From CBDIHP01 sp965279195 (GTDB lineage Bacteria > Planctomycetota > Planctomycetia > Isosphaerales > Isosphaeraceae), in assembly GCA_965279195.1 (NCBI GenBank), contig CBDIHP010000047.1, forward strand, positions 186,001-250,000: a stretch of 64,000 bases of DNA. Reading direction: 5' to 3'. Shown piece after piece: positions 21,457 through 29,464 of this stretch. The first letter of the stretch is position 1, and each line of letters begins with the position of its first letter. Made by a program: the position numbers and the translations under genes. The notes under the pieces were generated by a model. It was not told the origin of the DNA. It saw nothing but the letters and a program-made list of their open reading frames with translations, and searched no databases.

Positions 21457-24135
21457 CTACGGGGTCTTCCCCGAGACCCTCCAGAGCGTGGATTCGAGGC
21501 GGCGGTAGTCGAGTGGCTTGGTCATGTGCTCGGCGAAGCCGGCGTCCATGCTCAGTTCGATGTCCTCGTCGGAGCCGAACCCGCTCATGGCGATGCCGGG
21601 GACGGGGTCGGGCGAGGATCGGGTGGCACGGATATGCCGCATGAGTTCCAGGCCGGTGCCGTCGGACAGCTCGATGTCGCTGAGGACGATGTCGAACGAT
21701 GCCCCGGAGTCGACGTAGTCCATCGCCCGGGCGAAGGAGGGCTGGGCGGCGACCTGGTGGCCGGCCTGTTCGAGGAGCATGGACAGGATCCGCAGGGTGT
21801 CCTTGTTGTCCTCGACCACCAGGATCCGGAGCCCCTTGCGGGCGACCGGCACGCCGACGCGGGCGTCCGACGCGGCGCCGGTCGCGGTCATGGCGGGCCG
21901 GTCGTCGTCGGCATCCGCGTTCCTATTCGCGTTCGCTGGCGGCGGCAAGGGGGGGACCTCCGGCTCGTTCGCGGGGAGGGGGATGTGGCACATGGCCGGG
22001 GGCGGGGCCGTCGGGAGGAGCAGGGAGAAGGTGGACCCCTTCCCCTTCCCGGGGCTGCTCGCCCAGAGCAGGCCGCCGTGCCGCTCGGCGATGTAGCGGC
22101 TGATGGTCAGGCCCAGGCCCAGGCCGCCGTAGCGGCGCCTCAGGGTCACCTCGCCCTGTTCGAATGCGTTGAAGATCCGCCCCAGATCCTCCTGGGCCAG
22201 GCCCACGCCCTCGTCGGTGATGTCGACCCGGATCCGGGGCCGTTGGTCCCCGGTGGCGGCCGCTGTGGCTTCATCCGCGACCAAATCCTGATGCTCCGAC
22301 CCGCGCTCGATGTTCCTCGTCCGGACCCACGCCCGGCTCCCTCGAGGGCTGAACTTGAGCAAGTTCTGGACCACGTTCCCGAGCACCTGGCGGAGGCGAT
22401 CGGCGTCCCCTTCGATGTAGGTCTCCTCGGCGTCGATGAGGCGGATCACCTGGATCTCGGCGGCCTCCAGCTCGGCCCGGGCGTCGTCGAGGGCGCGTCC
22501 GAGCAGGTCGTGGAGGTCGTGCCGGCCGGCTTTGAACGCAATGGCCCCCTGCGTGATCTGCGAGACGTCGAGCAGGTCGTCGATCAGGCAGGCCTCGCGC
22601 TCGATGTTCCGGCAGGTCATCTCGACCACCTGGCGCATGGCCAGGGGGATGTCGGTCCGACCGAGCAGGGCGGTGTGCGCGGCGAGGACCGGGGTCAGGG
22701 GCGTCCGCAGCTCGTGGCTCAGCACGGCCAGGAACCGGTCCTTCGAGCGGCTCGCCGTCTCGGCGGCCAGCACGGCCACGACCAGGGCCTCCTCCGCGTG
22801 TTTGACCCGGTGGATGTCGGTCGTCGTGCCGACCCAGCGGAGGACCTTGCCATCGGGGTCGCGGAGCGGCACCGCCCGGCTCAGGCCCCAGACCCACCCC
22901 GCATCCCCGCGTCGGACCCGATGCTCGACCTCGTAGGCCGAGCCGTTCTCGACGGCCTCGGCCCAGGCGCGCCGGCTGTTCTCGCGGTCGTCGGGGTGGA
23001 TGAGGCGGAGCCATTCGGCCGAAGGGCGGGTGCTGCCCGGGGACCACACCAGGGTCCCGCCGGGCCGTGGCTCCTCGACCTCGCCCCCCGGGCCGGCGGT
23101 CCAGATGACGTGCGGCAGGGCCTCGGCCAGGGTGCGGTAATGCGCCTCGTTCTCGCGGAGGGTCCGGACCATCCGGTTCGCCTCGGTGAGGTCGCGGACG
23201 ATGACCAGGCGGGCGGGGCGGCCCGCGAAGATGAGGTGCAGGGTCGTCACCTCGACGTCCAGAATCTCACCCGTACGCGTCCGGTGCGACGATTGCATCC
23301 CCTGGACGCCGCCCTGGTGCGTCCGGAGGTATTCCCGGAATGCGTCCGGATCGACATTGATGCGTATATCGAGGATGGTCATGCGGGCGAACTCCTCGCG
23401 GGAGTATCCGTAGCGCACGGTCGCCGCCTCGTTCACCGCGAGGAACCCCAACGTCTCCTCGTCCAACACCCAGCTCGCGTCGGGGTTGAGGTCGAAGAGC
23501 TGGCGGTACTGCTCCTCCTTGCTCCGGAGCTCGTCCTCGACCGCCTTGCGCGGGGAGAGGTCGTGGACGAAGCAGAGGCTCAGGCCGGTGTCGGGGTCGA
23601 TCCGGGTCGTGCCGACCATCACCGGCACGCGGCGGCCGTCGCGGGCGAGGTATTCCTTCTCGTACGGTGCGGACCGGCCGTCGAGGAGGATGTCGCGCAC
23701 GGCCTGGCGGTCGCGCGCGGCATGCTCGGGCGGCGTGATGTCGGTCCACTTCAGGCCGTCGGCACGGAACTCGTCGCGGGTCAGGCCGACGAGGCCGAGG
23801 AACGCGTCGTTGGCCTCCTCGACGGCACCGTCGGGCCGGACGACGGTGATGCCCACGAGCGCCGAGTCGAACAGCAGGCGGAACTCGGGGTCGTCCGGCC
23901 GGAACCGGCCCTTCGCGGGGGCCGCTGGCGAGGCGAGCCGGAGCCGGGCGACCGCCCCCAGCGCGGCGAGCCCCAGGCCGGCGAGCGCCAGCAGGTCGAC
24001 CGCCGGGGGACGCCGGCCGATCGCGGGGGACAGGCCCGCCACCGTCGCGATCATCGCCAGGGCCAGCCCCAGGAGGCCGACCCCATCGGCCAGCCCGACG
24101 CGGGCGTCCCGCGTCGAACGCTCGGAATCGCTCAA
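21457..24135 (-). CDS. Hybrid sensor histidine kinase, multi-PAS with receiver
   Basis: The reading taken here is 892 residues from a TTG (24135) with GGGAG 9 nt before it; a GTG at 24246 extends the frame but adds sequence that does not look coding. Two N-terminal hydrophobic segments likely anchor it in the membrane. Three PAS/PAC domains follow, then HisKA (FLAVLSHELRTPL, phospho-His), HATPase (NVVQNLLKFSP, DEGVGLAQED, GGLGLGL) and a C-terminal receiver (LVVEDNKDT, phospho-Asp in LSDIELSDG, TKPLDYRR). The signal sensed and the output partner are unknown; no response regulator gene is adjacent. Located alone on the minus strand, with a large repeat element beyond its 5' end. Confidence 0.88.
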   Translation of the reverse strand: MSDSERSTRDARVGLADGVGLLGLALAMIATVAGLSPAIGRRPPAVDLLALAGLGLAALGAVARLRLASPAAPAKGRFRPDDPEFRLLFDSALVGITVVRPDGAVEEANDAFLGLVGLTRDEFRADGLKWTDITPPEHAARDRQAVRDILLDGRSAPYEKEYLARDGRRVPVMVGTTRIDPDTGLSLCFVHDLSPRKAVEDELRSKEEQYRQLFDLNPDASWVLDEETLGFLAVNEAATVRYGYSREEFARMTILDIRINVDPDAFREYLRTHQGGVQGMQSSHRTRTGEILDVEVTTLHLIFAGRPARLVIVRDLTEANRMVRTLRENEAHYRTLAEALPHVIWTAGPGGEVEEPRPGGTLVWSPGSTRPSAEWLRLIHPDDRENSRRAWAEAVENGSAYEVEHRVRRGDAGWVWGLSRAVPLRDPDGKVLRWVGTTTDIHRVKHAEEALVVAVLAAETASRSKDRFLAVLSHELRTPLTPVLAAHTALLGRTDIPLAMRQVVEMTCRNIEREACLIDDLLDVSQITQGAIAFKAGRHDLHDLLGRALDDARAELEAAEIQVIRLIDAEETYIEGDADRLRQVLGNVVQNLLKFSPRGSRAWVRTRNIERGSEHQDLVADEATAAATGDQRPRIRVDITDEGVGLAQEDLGRIFNAFEQGEVTLRRRYGGLGLGLTISRYIAERHGGLLWASSPGKGKGSTFSLLLPTAPPPAMCHIPLPANEPEVPPLPPPANANRNADADDDRPAMTATGAASDARVGVPVARKGLRILVVEDNKDTLRILSMLLEQAGHQVAAQPSFARAMDYVDSGASFDIVLSDIELSDGTGLELMRHIRATRSSPDPVPGIAMSGFGSDEDIELSMDAGFAEHMTKPLDYRRLESTLWRVSGKTP

Positions 24136-24432
24136 CCGTCCGATCTCCCATTCTCGCGGAGGGGCCGGGACATCCCGTGGACGTCCCGGACGCGAATGCC
24201 CGGCGTGGCTCCCCCCCTCGAAGGCGGCGGGGATGCGCCGGGCCACCGATTATGCAAAATCAGGCCATGCAAACACAAGTAATTTCCCGTGTGTTCGCCC
24301 CCGCCGTGGCGGCCCGGCATCGTCCCACGGGGGCGCGAGCGAACGTGGCCGCACTCACCTGAGCATGTTTTTCGATCCACCGGTACCGCCGGAACCGGGC
24401 GCGGGCGCGGGTCTCCCGAGGGATTTCCTTTG

Positions 24433-24805
24433 TGACGTCAACTACTTCTGCCGCCCTGGAAGGGCGCCCTGAGGTCGCCCAGGGTGGAACCCTGGGATCG
24501 GCAAAAGCCGATGCGTCCCCATCCTCAAGGCGATGCGCTCGCCCCTGGTTCCAGCCCGGACGGAACCGCGGTCGATCGCCAGGGGCGTGAGCCCATGGGG
24601 AGGACCACCAATGACACAAGTCACTGCATCGATTTGACTTGCGCCAGACGCCTCCGGTCCAGGGGCTCACACCCCTGGCGATCGTCGGACGCCCCTCCGG
24701 AGCTCGGGAGGCAACCCTTCGGCTCCTGGGGAGACGAGAACCGCGGCGCTCGCCGATCCCAGGGCTTCACCCTGGGCGACCTCAGGGCGCCCTTCCAGGG
24801 CGGCA
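24433..24805. repeat. Decayed copy of the large TGACGTCA inverted-repeat element
   Basis: The left end starts at TGACGTCA (24433-24440) and continues CTGCCGCCCTGGAAGGGCGC. The right arm is its complement up to about 24805, where the terminal TGACGTCA is lost. Inner arms around CGCCAGGGGCGTGAGCCC also pair with their complement. It is clearly related to the better-preserved 60639-61030 element but diverged. It fills the gap between the histidine kinase and the SWIM-type protein. The 300 bp between 24136 and 24432 holds only the kinase upstream region and a hairpin near 24293-24344. Confidence 0.85.
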
Positions 24806-24955
24806 ATCGACCGGGGTCCTGCCGCGACACAGAAACTCTTGCAAGGTCAAGACTTACGCCTCAGATGCAATTTCCACAGGAGACCCGCGCCCAGCGCCAG
24901 ACGCAGGGTGCCCCATGTCGCGAAGTTTGGGGGCCCGAGTCCGTCCCGCCCAACG

Positions 24956-25546
24956 TCAGATCCAGCCCAGGCTCCGCAGGCCGGCGAGGTGCTTGCAGGC
25001 GGGCTCGGGGATGGGGTCGGGCTCGTCGTCGCGGTAGTACCAGCCGGCGCAGTCGCACTGGAGCGAGCCGTCGGCCAGGCGGCAGGCATAGTATGGCCCG
25101 AAATCCAAAGCCGGCCGGAGCCGGTCGAGCCGCCACTGGAGCGGGGCGAGTTCCGGCCCGGCGACCCGTTCGGCGCGGTAGGCCTGGCCGTCGATCAGGA
25201 TCAACACGATCGGGGCATGATCGGCCCCGATGGCGATGGCCGCGCGGGGGGGCTGCTGGATGGTCCACTCCAGGGCGACGGACCCCAGCTCGGCCCGGAG
25301 CCGCTCCCAGCCGCGCAGGGATTCGGCGTGGGACCGCCGGAAATGCTCGGTCGTCGGGTGGAAGGCCCCGAGGTGCTCCTCGGCATACTCCAGATCGGCC
25401 GCCGCCACCTCGACGATCAAACGCCCGCGCTGGGCGCGCTCGACGGCCGAGGCGTCCGCAAGGATCCCGGGCTCCCGCCCCCGGGCGACGGCCGGGCCCG
25501 ACCCGCCGGCGCGGGCTTTCGTGCGCAAATCGGTCGCGATCGCCAT
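24956..25546 (-). CDS. SWIM-type zinc-finger protein, otherwise unknown
   Basis: The 196-residue protein starts at ATG 25546. Its C-terminus contains C164-D-C166 and C184-K-H186, i.e. a CxC-x17-CxH pattern with DFGPYYACR before it, matching the SWIM zinc-binding motif found in SWI2/SNF2-associated and MULE-type proteins. The N-terminal two thirds is a mix of helices and strands with no recognised domain. No helicase or transposase gene accompanies it. A nucleic-acid or protein binding role is inferred from the motif only. The neighbours are a repeat element on one side and a small unknown gene on the other. Confidence 0.7.
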   Translation of the reverse strand: MAIATDLRTKARAGGSGPAVARGREPGILADASAVERAQRGRLIVEVAAADLEYAEEHLGAFHPTTEHFRRSHAESLRGWERLRAELGSVALEWTIQQPPRAAIAIGADHAPIVLILIDGQAYRAERVAGPELAPLQWRLDRLRPALDFGPYYACRLADGSLQCDCAGWYYRDDEPDPIPEPACKHLAGLRSLGWI

Positions 25547-25602
25547 CGCTCGACGCTCCGCCCCGGCGGCCGACGGTTTCTCGTTAACCCATGACGGACA
25601 GA

Positions 25603-25890
25603 TCAGTTCCGATCCGGCGCCGGTTCCAGCCGGAGGTAGCTCACCCCGGCCTGGGTCCGAATCCTTGAGGCGACGCGATAAAGCCGCCCCGCGCGTCGGA
25701 GGTCGTCCCCGATCCCGACCGTCCCGCCGTCGCCCTCGGCCTCGCTGCCGCCGATCAGGCAGACCTCCCGGAACGAACTCGCCCGCCTCTTGCGCGTGCC
25801 CCTCAGCCTGCCGCCCTTCGCCGTGGCCAGGTCCATGTCGAGGTCCCTCCCCGCGTCCCTGAAGTCCTGTCGACTGGTGTGCATCTGCAT
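25603..25890 (-). CDS. Small hypothetical protein
   Basis: About 95 residues from ATG 25890 (25884 and 25836 are other possible ATGs). The sequence is basic (GGRLRGTRKRRASSFRE) and ends with a plausible folded segment (GDDLRRAGRLYRVASRIRT, then VSYLRLEPAPDRN). No domain recognised. The longer open frame to 26148 runs into A/T-richer intergenic DNA and is not supported. It is convergent with nothing and lies 55 bp from the SWIM-type gene on the same strand. Existence as a gene is uncertain. Confidence 0.4.
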   Translation of the reverse strand: MQMHTSRQDFRDAGRDLDMDLATAKGGRLRGTRKRRASSFREVCLIGGSEAEGDGGTVGIGDDLRRAGRLYRVASRIRTQAGVSYLRLEPAPDRN

Positions 25891-26065
25891 CCGGACGATT
25901 CGTTCACAGTGTACTGAACCCCACACGACCGGAACAAGTGGCCACACTGGACTTTTCCGCAGGATCCAAACATTCAGCACATACAGAGGCACGCCATGGG
26001 GCGGTTTAGCAATGCGCCTCAGTCGAGGTCGTGACCTATAATCCAACGGGCGGGACGTCCCGACG

Positions 26066-26518
26066 ATGGCGCAACGGCTCGCGGTCGCATTGACGGATCT
26101 GTATCTCGAGGACGAGACGGCGTGGCTCGAAACCATGGCCGACCTCATCGGGGCGGGGGCCGTCGCGGACCTCGACTTCGATCACTTGCGGGAGTACTTG
26201 CTCGACATGGCGCGGCGGGACTGTCGGGAGGTCGAGAGCCGGCTCGTGGTGCTGCTGATGCACCTCCTGAAGTGGGAACATCAGCCGGGCCAGCGGTCGC
26301 GGGGCTGGCATGCGACGATCGCGGAGCAGCAGCAGGAACTCCGACGCCTGGCCGGCCGCGGCGTCCTCCGCGACCATGCCCAGGCCAATCTCACCGACCT
26401 CCATCCCGACGCCGTCGCCCGCGCCGCCGCCGAGACGGGGCTGGAGCCGGACGCGTTCCCCGCCGTCTGCGCGTTCACGTTCGAATCGGCGCTGGGATTC
26501 GTGCCCCGGATGGATTGA
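26066..26518 (+). CDS. DUF29 domain protein
   Basis: The 150-residue protein matches DUF29: LYLEDETAWLETMADLI at the N-terminus, ESRLVVLLMHLLKWEHQPG in the middle and RGWHATIAEQQQELRRL after it. DUF29 proteins are small helical cytoplasmic proteins, frequent in cyanobacteria and planctomycetes, with no known activity. Start at the ATG 26066. It is monocistronic between divergent and convergent neighbours. Confidence 0.85.
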   Translation: MAQRLAVALTDLYLEDETAWLETMADLIGAGAVADLDFDHLREYLLDMARRDCREVESRLVVLLMHLLKWEHQPGQRSRGWHATIAEQQQELRRLAGRGVLRDHAQANLTDLHPDAVARAAAETGLEPDAFPAVCAFTFESALGFVPRMD

Positions 26519-26533
26519 GGCGGGGAGGCGGGC

Positions 26534-26830
26534 CTACTCGGCCGATGGCGGGCCGCCGGCGGCGGATTTCGAGATCAGGCCGATCCGCGTGGTGGCGTAT
26601 TTCTTCCAGGTGCGCGGGGGGCCGCCGGGGGCGTCCAGGCTCGACGGCCAGACGACCGTCTCCGTGCCACGCCCGAGCCGCCAGGTCTCGCGCTTCCGGC
26701 TCCCTGTGGCCGGGTCGGACCACAGGGTCGTCTCCTCGATCGGGACCGTGCCGATGACCAGGACGGCCGGGATGAGGGCGAGACACCAGGCCAGGGCGTG
26801 GATCCGGTCTCGGGATCTGGGCGAACTCAT
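26534..26830 (-). CDS. Small membrane-anchored or secreted protein
   Basis: The 98-residue product from ATG 26830 (GAGGAA upstream) has one N-terminal hydrophobic segment (about residues 10-28, ALAWCLALIPAVLVIG). It is followed by TTLWSDPATGSRKRETWRLG and a basic C-terminus. The WSDP-TGS phrase looks like a conserved element, but I cannot name a family. Two alternative longer readings run into the repeat at 26862-27004 and are rejected. It ends 15 bp from the DUF29 stop on the other strand. Confidence 0.6.
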   Translation of the reverse strand: MSSPRSRDRIHALAWCLALIPAVLVIGTVPIEETTLWSDPATGSRKRETWRLGRGTETVVWPSSLDAPGGPPRTWKKYATTRIGLISKSAAGGPPSAE

Positions 26831-26861
26831 GGCGACGGTTCCTCGAAGCGGGGGCCGGGAT

Positions 26862-27004
26862 CTGGAGTGCGTCCGCTTGCCGACGCTCTGTTCTCGCGGG
26901 GCTTGCCACGCGTGCCCGGACGAAGCCCAGGCCTGCGACTCGCCGTCTCTTCTCGGGAGCAAGCTCCCACGAGCCCAGAGCGTCAGCGAGCGGACGCACT
27001 CCAG
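26862..27004. repeat. GGAGTGCGTCCGC-family inverted repeat, copy 1
   Basis: Arms CTGGAGTGCGTCCGCTTGCC at the left and its near-complement (GAGCGAGCGGACGCACTCCAG region) at the right are joined by a middle containing TTCTCGGGAGCAAGCTCCCA. The element sits immediately upstream of the small membrane protein gene. Related copies: 36438-36572, 56783-56895, 62218-62360; a half copy starts the hybrid at 47468. Confidence 0.8.
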
Positions 27005-27031
27005 ATTCACCTGTTTACGTCTAAGAAGCCC

Positions 27032-28060
27032 CTACGACTTCGGATCGGGCAGGGCCTGGTTCTTCGCATCGAGCCGGAGCTGGGTGCTCTTGAGGTAGAC
27101 GGTCTTGCGCACGCGGTTCAGCCCGCCGAGGGGACGGTGGGCGGTCAGGGTGTGCCAGGGGTTGAAGGACAGTTTCTCCACCGAGCCGTCGGTGATCGCC
27201 GCCCCCGGCTCGATCACCAGGGTCGCCACGGTCGAGAAGGGGGACTCGCTCTCCTTCCACTCGACCGTAGGGTCCTCCACCGGCGTCTTGACCGGGTCGG
27301 ACTGGAACTGCACCCGGAGATCGAACTTCGCGCCGTGCTTCGCGACGTGCGCCAGGAATCGTTCGGAGAGGATGTCGTCGCTGTCCCCCTTGCCGGGGAA
27401 CGCGTCGGGCAGGCCCTCGGAGTTCGACGCCGCGGGGACGCACTGGAACTTGATCGCGCGGTCGCCCAGCATGTACGACGACATGCTCCAGTAGGTCTCG
27501 GCCAGCGGGCTCTTGCTGGGCTTCGCGAGCTTGCTGGCGACCTTGACGAACCGGATCGGGTGGCCGAACACGAAGAAGAGGAGCGGGGCGAGTTTCAGCC
27601 CCTTCTGGCCGAGGAGCCTCATCATCGTGAGACGGAGGCGGTGGAAATTGCGGTACTCCTTCACGTCCTTGAAGGCGAAGACCGGGTGGTTGATCATGAT
27701 GAAGTCCTGGGTGTCGCGGTCCTCCCCCTCCTCCTCGAAGGGGCGGGGGCCCGAGACGCCCTTGACCTTGATCGCCATCCCGCGTGCGTCCTTCGCCCAG
27801 TCGGGCTGGATCCGGCCGACGCCGTTGGAGAACCGCACGAACCCGTCATACTCGCCGTCGTGCTCGAAGATCCCCTTGCGGGTCTCCGGGCGGCGGTCCG
27901 GGTTGACGATGAGTCGCGCCCGGGCCGCCCCCGTGGCCTTGGCGTGCTGGCCCCGGAAGATCTTCCCCTTACCCCCCTTGAGTATCGCCTCGGTCATCGC
28001 GACCGTCTGGGCGATCATCTTCGGCTCACCCTTCGGCTCATGTTCCCTGTTCAATTCCAT
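27032..28060 (-). CDS. Catalase-like haem protein (y4iL/SrpA type)
   Basis: The 342-residue protein starts at ATG 28060 with GGAG 8 nt upstream. Catalase-fold landmarks are visible: FRGQHAKATGAARARL with the distal His, VRFSNG, ARGMAIKVKG and TQDFIMINHPVFAF. The length is far below a full catalase (about 500), as in the minimal catalase-related proteins that often act as peroxidases or bind lipid peroxides. No signal peptide is seen, so it is probably cytoplasmic. The gene is single. A 12-bp perfect inverted repeat lies about 260 bp upstream, but no clear regulator is adjacent. Confidence 0.82.
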   Translation of the reverse strand: MELNREHEPKGEPKMIAQTVAMTEAILKGGKGKIFRGQHAKATGAARARLIVNPDRRPETRKGIFEHDGEYDGFVRFSNGVGRIQPDWAKDARGMAIKVKGVSGPRPFEEEGEDRDTQDFIMINHPVFAFKDVKEYRNFHRLRLTMMRLLGQKGLKLAPLLFFVFGHPIRFVKVASKLAKPSKSPLAETYWSMSSYMLGDRAIKFQCVPAASNSEGLPDAFPGKGDSDDILSERFLAHVAKHGAKFDLRVQFQSDPVKTPVEDPTVEWKESESPFSTVATLVIEPGAAITDGSVEKLSFNPWHTLTAHRPLGGLNRVRKTVYLKSTQLRLDAKNQALPDPKS

Positions 28061-28316
28061 CGGCGCGACACTCCAGACCGGGATGACACGAACCCCGCGC
28101 ACGCCGCCCGGGTCGGGCCGCGCGGGGTCACTTCGCTTCAAAGCACTCACACATCGACGGCCTTTTCTATCGCAACCGGGCCGGCGACGCGAGGCCCTGT
28201 CGCGGATCTCGAATCGAGAATCCGGAACCCACCCCGCGCCGTGCAATCCGCCCCGCGCTGCATCCCGACGGCATCCGTCCTCGGCGACGGATCGGGAACG
28301 AGTCCCGCTCGGGAAT

Positions 28317-28352
28317 GGCGTCCGCTCCCACGACGTCGTTGGAGCGGACGCC
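28317..28352. repeat. Inverted repeat upstream of the catalase-like gene
   Basis: Arms GGCGTCCGCTCC (28317-28328) and its complement (28341-28352) flank a 12-base loop that itself contains the palindrome ACGACGTCGT. It could be a hairpin or an operator. The surrounding 28061-28697 stretch (about 640 bp) holds no convincing gene on either strand. Confidence 0.6.
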
Positions 28353-28697
28353 TTCCGCACGATCCGATCCGGATCAGTACGAGTCGGCGCCGATGACCTC
28401 GTACGGGCGACGCGGTCCTGCTGAGAGGGCAATACGGCAGATGGGAGAGGGGGGCCGCGCGATCCGCGGCCCGGCATGCCTGAAATCGTTCGATCCGACC
28501 GATGAATGGGACCGGCCCGAACGATCGCTCCAGTCGCGTGACGTGTCCGTCAACGCCTGTCAACAATCCTCAGCAAAACATCCCGATTTTCTTGTCCATG
28601 GGATCCATGACACCCGTCACGGCATTGATGAGCCCCAGATCTTAAGAAATTCGGATACCAGCCATTTGCCAATCCCGTCGGGGCGGTGCCCCGGCCT

Positions 28698-28958
28698 TCA
28701 GTCGAGCCCCAGGTCGTGCACGATGCGGGCCTCGGGGACGAGCAGGTCATCCGCGACCCCGAAATCTTTCCGGAGGATGTCCTTGATGCGTCCCCAGACG
28801 GCCGCCTCGTCCACCGCCTCCCCGCGCTCGCGCAGGGCACGCACAGCGTGGGCCTGGAAGTCCCCCAGGCGCGTCATCCGCGAGGCCACGTCGTTGGGCA
28901 CGGTGAGATCGAATTCCTCCTCGAACTCCATCATCAGCTCGACGGTATCCAGGCTCAT
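28698..28958 (-). CDS. Acyl-carrier-protein-like, apparently circularly permuted
   Basis: The 86-residue protein from ATG 28958 (GGGAGG about 6 nt upstream; an ATG two codons earlier also possible) begins MSLDTVELMMEFEEEFDL. This is the acyl carrier protein helix II with the phosphopantetheine Ser as residue 2. The usual N-terminal helix I is not in front. Instead the C-terminus reads WGRIKDILRKDFGV, LVPEARIVHDLGLD, which looks like ACP helix I and the loop leading to the DSL site, then stops. So the order of the halves is inverted. Function is presumed acyl or other thioester carrying; no ketosynthase neighbour is present. An in-frame upstream extension exists but is not helix I-like. Confidence 0.65.
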   Translation of the reverse strand: MSLDTVELMMEFEEEFDLTVPNDVASRMTRLGDFQAHAVRALRERGEAVDEAAVWGRIKDILRKDFGVADDLLVPEARIVHDLGLD

Positions 28959-29192
28959 GACCATCCTCCCCCGGAACGACGCGGCGATTGGGCTCAATTC
29001 TCGGAGAATTTCCCGCCACCCGCCATATCGCGTCGCATAATTGAGATTGGCCGACGCCCGATCGGTGATGACCATCGCTTTTTGGCAACTTGCGCATGGA
29101 TTCGTTATGTTAGCCATCAAGCCATTTGCCGCCCGAGACTTATGGCGAATTGGCTTCGTTTCGTCAAATCCCGAAACGGGGCAAACGGTCGA

Positions 29193-29322
29193 GCTGGGCG
29201 CGGGTCTCCAGACCCCGCCCCAACATCCGCCTCGCTGGACCACCAAGCCGGGTCTCCAGACCCGTTCAGGGAACCCGCGCGTCGGAGCATTTCGTTCCCG
29301 GGTCGAGAGACCCACGCCCGGC
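29193..29322. repeat. Nested palindrome, GGGTCTCCAGACCC family, copy B
   Basis: Left arm GCTGGGCGCGGGTCTCCAG, an inner left arm CCGGGTCTCCAGACCCGTTC, and a degenerate outer right arm (GTCGAGAGACCCACGCCCGG). The inner right arm is missing, so this copy is truncated relative to 12260-12428. It lies in the 500-bp gap between the ACP-like gene start (28958) and the membrane glycosyltransferase stop (29465), where I see no gene. Confidence 0.8.
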
Positions 29323-29464
29323 GGCCCACGCCGCGACACGCGGAGCCTCCCGGGCGGGCTACAGAATGATCGAGCTTAACCCTCTACCCCACAATAATTT
29401 GCAACCAAATGGCTTCGTTCCGTCGGACGAACGATCGCGAGCGAGGCCGAACCGGACAGGACCG

